This document shows, piece after piece, positions 7,150 to 10,533 of a stretch of 10,533 nucleotides of DNA. Made by a program: the position numbers and the translations under genes. The stretch spans positions 1 to 10,533 of the forward strand of contig QMSS01000043.1 of NCBI GenBank assembly GCA_003649715.1, in the 5' to 3' direction. The notes under the pieces were generated by a model. The model ran no database searches. It was not told the origin of the DNA and saw nothing but the letters and a program-made list of their open reading frames with translations. Numbering within the stretch: position 1 is the stretch's first letter; each line of letters starts with the position of its first letter. This DNA is from Thermoplasmata archaeon (GTDB lineage Archaea > Thermoplasmatota > E2 > DHVEG-1).

Positions 7150-7932
7150 TTATTTCCCCCTAAACACAGGCTGTCTTTTTTCCATAAAAGCGGTTATCCC
7201 CTCTACGAAGTCCTGTGTTGCTGCTGACTGTGATGCCATGAGACTTTCCAGCTCTAGATGTGAGATCATATCGTTTCTCATGCTTTCATTGATAAGTTTT
7301 TTTGCCATACCCATTGCTATGGGAGCATTTCTCTTTAACATCAAGGCATATTCTTCAACAGCATCATCTAACATGTCAGGATCTACCACCTTGTTTACAA
7401 TACCCATTCTAAGAGCCTCCTGAGCTGTAAAGGTTTTAGAGGTAAATATCAGCTCACATGCTCTGTGGTATCCAACCAGGTTGGTGATGAATTGTGTTCC
7501 GCAACCAGGTGTGAGACCTATGCCTATAAATGCAGTGCTCATCCTCGCATCTTTTGATGCAACTATGATGTCACAGGCCAATGCTAAAGATAAACCAGCT
7601 CCATAGGCGATTCCGTTAACCGCTGCTATAACAGGTTTCTGCATGTTCCTTATCTCAATAACACATTTGTGTATAGCTCTCGTGAGTTCTCTTAGAAAAC
7701 GAGTTTTGTTTTCAGCGTTGTACATCTCCTTGACGTCTCCTCCGCCGCAGAAACCTTTGCCAGTTCCTTTGATAATTAAAACCCTTATCTTAGGATCATT
7801 GCTGATTTGACATAGTGTATTATAGAGTTCTCTACCAAGTGTTAGATCAAATGCATTGAGCCTACTAGGTCTATTAAGTGTTATGTAGGCTATCTGATCT
7901 CTGAGAGTCATTTCTAATGTTTCGCATTCCAT
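7150..7932 (-). CDS. Crotonase-fold enoyl-CoA hydratase/isomerase family protein lacking the usual catalytic acids
   Basis: A crotonase superfamily protein acting on an unidentified acyl-CoA. The preferred start is ATG 7932 (260 residues): GGAAAGAAGG ends 8 bases upstream and LNRP then falls near residue 20, as in relatives. An upstream ATG at 7968 would add 12 residues. The CoA-binding and oxyanion segments are present: FCGGGD 61-66 and GIAYGAGLSLALACDI 107-122. The glutamate pair of hydratases is missing: the first position is S116 in GAGLSL and the second is F135 in TAFIGIG. The PaaG-type aspartate after GLxP is also absent, because PGCGTQF (142-148) replaces PDCGGT and is one residue shorter. 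Overall it resembles the PaaG isomerase group. It may be a hydratase, isomerase or hydrolase using other residues. It is divergent from the symporter gene across the BirA box and precedes the MCC cluster by 154 bases. Confidence 0.8.
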   Translation of the reverse strand: MECETLEMTLRDQIAYITLNRPSRLNAFDLTLGRELYNTLCQISNDPKIRVLIIKGTGKGFCGGGDVKEMYNAENKTRFLRELTRAIHKCVIEIRNMQKPVIAAVNGIAYGAGLSLALACDIIVASKDARMSTAFIGIGLTPGCGTQFITNLVGYHRACELIFTSKTFTAQEALRMGIVNKVVDPDMLDDAVEEYALMLKRNAPIAMGMAKKLINESMRNDMISHLELESLMASQSAATQDFVEGITAFMEKRQPVFRGK

Positions 7933-7940
7933 ATGTACAA

Positions 7941-8011
7941 CCTTCTTTCCAGTTATATAGGAAAACATGCGCAGGGGATTTAAACTTTAGGAAAACCATT
8001 AAATAAATGGT
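7941..8011 (-). promoter_or_regulatory. Candidate promoter and leader of the second crotonase gene
   Basis: On the minus strand TTTATTTAA (8007-7999) is a TATA-like box that would start transcription near 7977. The resulting leader holds GGAAAGAAGG (7950-7941) 8 bases before ATG 7932. A second TATA-like stretch, TATATAA (7959-7953), sits too close to the start to suit that ribosome site. The first box lies in the symmetric element shared with the plus-strand promoter, so one central region could serve both directions. Assignment is by sequence likeness only. Confidence 0.35.
7995..8011. repeat. Perfect inverted repeat ACCATT-N5-AATGGT over the divergent TATA region
   Basis: ACCATT (7995-8000) and AATGGT (8006-8011) flank AAATA. 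The AT core reads TTAAATAAA on plus and TTTATTTAA on minus, so it could act as a TATA box in either direction. The right arm overlaps the left half of the BirA box by four bases (8008-8011). It may be an extra operator or simply a symmetric core promoter. Confidence 0.45.
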
Positions 8012-8039
8012 AAACCAATATCAGTATTAGGGTTTACAA
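8008..8039 (+). promoter_or_regulatory. BirA operator (biotin box) before the symporter-birA operon
   Basis: TGGTAAACC (8008-8016), a 14-base spacer and GGTTTACAA (8031-8039) match the published BirA consensus TTGTAAACC-N14/15-GGTTTACAA at 17 of 18 positions with an allowed spacing. The right half is perfect and ends at the base before the permease ATG. The TATA-like element TTAAATAAA (7999-8007) abuts the left half, so transcription would start inside the box near 8029 and bound BirA should block it. From established knowledge, this consensus is conserved in bacteria and archaea whose BirA carries a DNA-binding domain, as the BirA of this operon does. Autoregulation and biotin control of the permease are inferred. 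The box is also about 75 bases upstream of the divergent crotonase start and could affect it. Confidence 0.85.
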
Positions 8040-9422
8040 ATGAGAGTTTTTTCTGTTGCATCCATGTTTTTTATTTTGTATTTTGCAGTTTTGATACTAA
8101 TAGGTTTTTATACACATACTAAGGCAAGGACAGCCCCTGGATTTTTCTTGGCTAACAGAAAACTTGGGACCTTGCTATGTACTAGCACAATTACTGCAAC
8201 TGTTGTCGGTGGATCTGCCACTATTGTAACAGGAGCATTAGTGTATATGTATGGATTACCTGGTCTATGGATAGACATAGGTGGAGCATTAGGGCTTATC
8301 ATACTAGGTTTTTTTCTTGCAAACAAGGTTAGAAAAACAGGGCTTTACACATTACCCGAGATCACGGGATATCTTTTTGACACTCGGGTTAGATTTGCGG
8401 CTGCTGTGCTGGTAATCATAACAGAAATAGCCTGGGTTTCTCTACTGCTGCAGTCAACTTGTATTATACTATCTGTGTTTATACCCCTAGGTTTTGAGGT
8501 TTTACTGATTGTGGTAACAACTGTTTTTGTTGTTTATACCCTTTTAGGTGGACAGTATGCTGTTGTGTACACGGATTTTATTCAGCTTATTATTATGATA
8601 GTGGGGATATGTCTGATAGCTGCCCCGATGCTATTTATCAAGGCTTTTCCATATTTATCCAGTATGCCTAGTGATCATTTGTCATTTCCTGTAAGTCATG
8701 GTTTAGGTTTTTCAGCTGTTTTATCTTTTTTCTTTATGATGATCATGCCACATGTTGTTGGCCCTGATATATATTCAAAGATTTTATCGGCAAAGAATGA
8801 AATAGTTGCTAGACGATCAAGTATTTTGTCAGGTGTTGTTAAACTAGTTTTTGCTGCTGCCATTGGAGTAATTGCCTTATGTGCAGTTGTTCTATATCCA
8901 GATATTGATGATACATCGCTTGTCATACCAGCTGCAGTGTCTAATCTCAACCCTGTTTTAGCAGTTTTTGTTTTAGCATCCTTTGTGTCAGTTATGATTT
9001 CCTCCGCTGATTCTTGTTTGTTGTCAGCTGGAACTATTCTAAGTGTTGATATAGCACGTAAAAGTAACATTTGGTTTTCGAGAGCTGGTATTCTAGCTGT
9101 GGGCTTTGCCTCTCTGCTTTTATCTCTCTATATGCATGATATAGTGAGTACATTGAAGCTTGCATACACTGTTTTTACAGCTGGTCTTACTCTCCCTATT
9201 ATCTTTGGATTCTATAGGAGGAAAACAGGTGTTAGCTGCAGAGGGGCGTATTGGAGTCTCATACTGGGTGGTCTGATTTCTATTGTATGGATTTATATAG
9301 GCTCTCCTGTTGTTGATGCTGTGTTGGTTGGTTTGATGTTTTCAGCTATCCCACTAATAGTTTTCAAAGAAAAAAAATGGGGAGGCACATGGGTAGATGA
9401 GTATGAGAAGGCGGTTGCTTAG
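8040..9422 (+). CDS. Sodium/solute symporter (SSS family), predicted biotin transporter
   Basis: A 460-residue integral membrane permease of the SSS (SLC5-like) family, which drives solute uptake with sodium. About 12-13 hydrophobic segments are visible: for example 9-24, 48-70, 74-93, 119-148, 152-169, 178-200, 223-240, 264-286, 304-332, 346-364, 376-391, 404-420 and 424-441. Family marks are FFLANRKLG 35-43, LLGGQYAVVYTDFIQ 168-182, and SVMISSADS 317-325 with the adjacent serines S321/S322 of the Na2 sodium site. The substrate is not readable from the protein alone. Two contextual facts point to biotin: a BirA box ends at its start codon, and its 3' end overlaps birA by 26 bases. The human multivitamin carrier SMVT shows that this fold can carry biotin. 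The start has no Shine-Dalgarno sequence, so it is probably translated from a very short leader. Pantothenate, proline or other acids remain possible. Confidence 0.85.
   Translation: MRVFSVASMFFILYFAVLILIGFYTHTKARTAPGFFLANRKLGTLLCTSTITATVVGGSATIVTGALVYMYGLPGLWIDIGGALGLIILGFFLANKVRKTGLYTLPEITGYLFDTRVRFAAAVLVIITEIAWVSLLLQSTCIILSVFIPLGFEVLLIVVTTVFVVYTLLGGQYAVVYTDFIQLIIMIVGICLIAAPMLFIKAFPYLSSMPSDHLSFPVSHGLGFSAVLSFFFMMIMPHVVGPDIYSKILSAKNEIVARRSSILSGVVKLVFAAAIGVIALCAVVLYPDIDDTSLVIPAAVSNLNPVLAVFVLASFVSVMISSADSCLLSAGTILSVDIARKSNIWFSRAGILAVGFASLLLSLYMHDIVSTLKLAYTVFTAGLTLPIIFGFYRRKTGVSCRGAYWSLILGGLISIVWIYIGSPVVDAVLVGLMFSAIPLIVFKEKKWGGTWVDEYEKAVA
9379..9396 (+). promoter_or_regulatory. Ribosome binding site of birA inside the permease gene
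   Basis: GGGGAGG (9379-9385) ends 11 bases before ATG 9397 and 17 before the in-frame ATG at 9403, favouring 9397. It lies within the permease coding sequence. Translation of birA is therefore probably coupled to the permease, and the two genes should share the promoter and operator at 7999-8039. Confidence 0.6.
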
Positions 9423-10356
9423 TCTGCTAAGGGAAGATGCTTTTGTCTCAGGTGAGAAACTGGCGGATATACTTGGCGTTTCCAGAGCAGCGGTTTGGAA
9501 GCAAGTAACTATTCTAAGAAAGAAGGGGTATATAATAGACTCTGTTAGGAACAAGGGTTATAGACTTGTTTCAAAACCTGATATTCCATATCCAGAGGAG
9601 GTGATGGATAGTCTTCATACCCGTGTTGTTGGGAGAAGAATATTTCATTTTAAAACCCTCTCCTCTACTAATGTTTTTGCTAGAAAACTCATTGGGGATG
9701 GTGTTGAGGAGGGAACAGTGGTTGTTGCAGATACTCAGTATGAGGGACGCGGTAGGATGAACAGAAAATGGTTCTCACCCGAGGGGGGTCTATGGTTTTC
9801 TGTTGTGCTTTATCCAAATATTCCACCTCATAGAGCTATGCTACTAACAATGGCAGCATCTGTTGGAGTAGCTGAAGGGATCAAACATGTCACCGGTATT
9901 AAACTGGCGATAAAATGGCCGAATGATTTACTCACTAATGAAGGTAAGAAAATCTGTGGTATACTCACTGAGATAGATGCTGAGATTGATAGGATAAACT
10001 CTGCTGTAGTAGGAATTGGAATCAATGTAAACAATGAACTACCAGAAAGTCTAAGAAACCAGGCAACTACGTTGACGCAAACCATCGGCTCAAAGATTTC
10101 AAGAGTCCAGATTTTAAGATCTATCATCAAGTCTTTTGATGAAAACTACAGTAAGATAATCGATGGCGACCCAGATTTTGTACATAGAAAATGGAGATGT
10201 TTTTCAAACATGTTAAACTGTAGGATAAAAGTTGTTGATGGAACACGGATAGCAACTGGAATGGTTGTTGATGTAGATGAAAACGGCTGTTTACTACTTG
10301 AAAACACCCGAGGTGAAATCCTTAGGATACGAAATGGAGATGTAAAATATTTATAA
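9397..10356 (+). CDS. birA: Bifunctional biotin-protein ligase / biotin operon repressor
   Basis: Activates biotin with ATP to biotinyl-AMP and attaches it to the carrier-protein lysine; the biotinyl-AMP-bound form represses biotin genes. At 319 residues it has the full three-domain form. A winged helix-turn-helix spans 1-60 (SGEKLADILGVSRAAVWKQV 18-37 is the turn and recognition helix, RNKGYRL 51-57 the wing). The catalytic domain spans about 78-270, with SSTN 89-92, the biotinyl-AMP loop GRGR 117-120, KWPND 173-177, KKICGILTE 184-192 with the catalytic-type lysine K185, and VGIGINVNN 205-213. An SH3-like C-terminal domain covers 272-319. No key residue is missing. The gene overlaps the permease by 26 bases. 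The DNA-binding domain matters because many archaeal ligases lack it; its presence beside a BirA box supports autoregulation. Its likely client here is K133 of the carrier protein at 4208-4729. Confidence 0.95.
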   Translation: MSMRRRLLSLLREDAFVSGEKLADILGVSRAAVWKQVTILRKKGYIIDSVRNKGYRLVSKPDIPYPEEVMDSLHTRVVGRRIFHFKTLSSTNVFARKLIGDGVEEGTVVVADTQYEGRGRMNRKWFSPEGGLWFSVVLYPNIPPHRAMLLTMAASVGVAEGIKHVTGIKLAIKWPNDLLTNEGKKICGILTEIDAEIDRINSAVVGIGINVNNELPESLRNQATTLTQTIGSKISRVQILRSIIKSFDENYSKIIDGDPDFVHRKWRCFSNMLNCRIKVVDGTRIATGMVVDVDENGCLLLENTRGEILRIRNGDVKYL

Positions 10357-10404
10357 AAAAAAGAAGAAGAGATTTAGGATGGTATTAGTAGCGAGACTGT
10401 CAAC

Positions 10405-10533
10405 TTAACAACCTCTAAAGAGATTAGTAAACCCTGCAAAAGCTTCTGACCATCTCTCAACGCTTTTAATACTCGCTGTCTCAGGAAAAATCTCCCAGAA
10501 CCTTCGTATCCTCCAAATCAACAAGGGAGAAAA
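10405..10533 (-). CDS. C-terminal end of an unidentified minus-strand reading frame, cut by the window edge
   Basis: From the right edge a minus-strand frame stays open for 42 codons and ends in TAA at 10405-10407. The visible peptide is rich in Trp, Arg and Phe (IWRIRRFWEIFPE, then VERWSEAFAGFTNLFRG). That composition is unlike chance translation of AT-rich spacer, but I do not recognise the family; the tail of a transposase is one possibility. The other two minus frames close within 17 codons and no sizeable plus frame is present. It would converge on birA with 48 bases between stops. It may also be non-coding. Confidence 0.3.
   Translation of the reverse strand, partial: FSPLLIWRIRRFWEIFPETASIKSVERWSEAFAGFTNLFRGC

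Noticed and set aside
7045..7423. Plus-strand open frames overlapping the intergenic gap and the second crotonase gene
   Set aside because: They run antisense to a conserved crotonase, and their translations look like reverse-complement artefacts.
7968..7968. ATG 7968 as start of the second crotonase gene
   Set aside because: It has no ribosome binding sequence and makes the N-terminus longer than in relatives, whereas ATG 7932 has GGAAAGAAGG at 8 bases. It cannot be fully excluded.
10425..10433. TAGTAAACC, a good left half of a BirA box after birA
   Set aside because: No GGTTTACAA-like half lies 14-15 bases downstream (the sequence there is GACCATCTC), so it is a chance half site.

Overview
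The window is AT-rich and looks archaeal. Signs of this are a geranylgeranyl-reductase-type flavoprotein, A/T-rich TATA-like boxes instead of clear -35/-10 pairs, poly-T gene ends, a gene start with no Shine-Dalgarno sequence (8040), frequent AGA/AGG/ATA codons, and a biotin carboxylase and biotin carrier encoded as separate overlapping genes, as in Sulfolobales. Lineage is uncertain; an organic-acid- or peptide-using archaeon such as a Thermoplasmatota relative would fit. I see no tRNA, rRNA, CRISPR array or intact mobile element.

Layout. Positions 1-1238 (+) hold the C-terminal three quarters of an AMP-forming medium/branched-chain acyl-CoA synthetase, cut by the window edge. It converges on a geranylgeranyl reductase family gene (1245-2468, -), with a T-rich stretch on each strand at the junction. 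Upstream on the minus strand is a tight four-gene cluster: methylglutaconyl-CoA hydratase (6995-6210), biotin carboxylase (6213-4711), biotin carrier protein (4729-4208) and a methylcrotonyl-CoA carboxylase type carboxyltransferase (4176-2569). Together these encode the 3-methylcrotonyl-CoA to HMG-CoA segment of leucine degradation. A second crotonase-fold gene (7932-7150, -) precedes it and lacks the usual acidic catalytic residues.

Divergently transcribed on the plus strand is a two-gene operon: a sodium/solute symporter family permease (8040-9422) overlapping a bifunctional BirA with a DNA-binding domain (9397-10356). Immediately before the permease start is a near-perfect match to the BirA operator consensus: TGGTAAACC, 14 bases, GGTTTACAA (8008-8039). 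This site was not expected from the gene content alone. It predicts that the permease is a biotin transporter, controlled by the BirA encoded next to it.

How the parts fit: the permease would import biotin, BirA would attach it to the carrier protein at Lys133 and sense biotin supply, and the biotinylated carrier would serve the carboxylase. The synthetase could supply branched acyl-CoA substrates. HMG-CoA, the product, is also the precursor of archaeal isoprenoid lipids, whose double bonds are reduced by geranylgeranyl reductases. The last 177 bases contain no complete gene, only a 42-codon open tail of an unidentified minus-strand reading frame.
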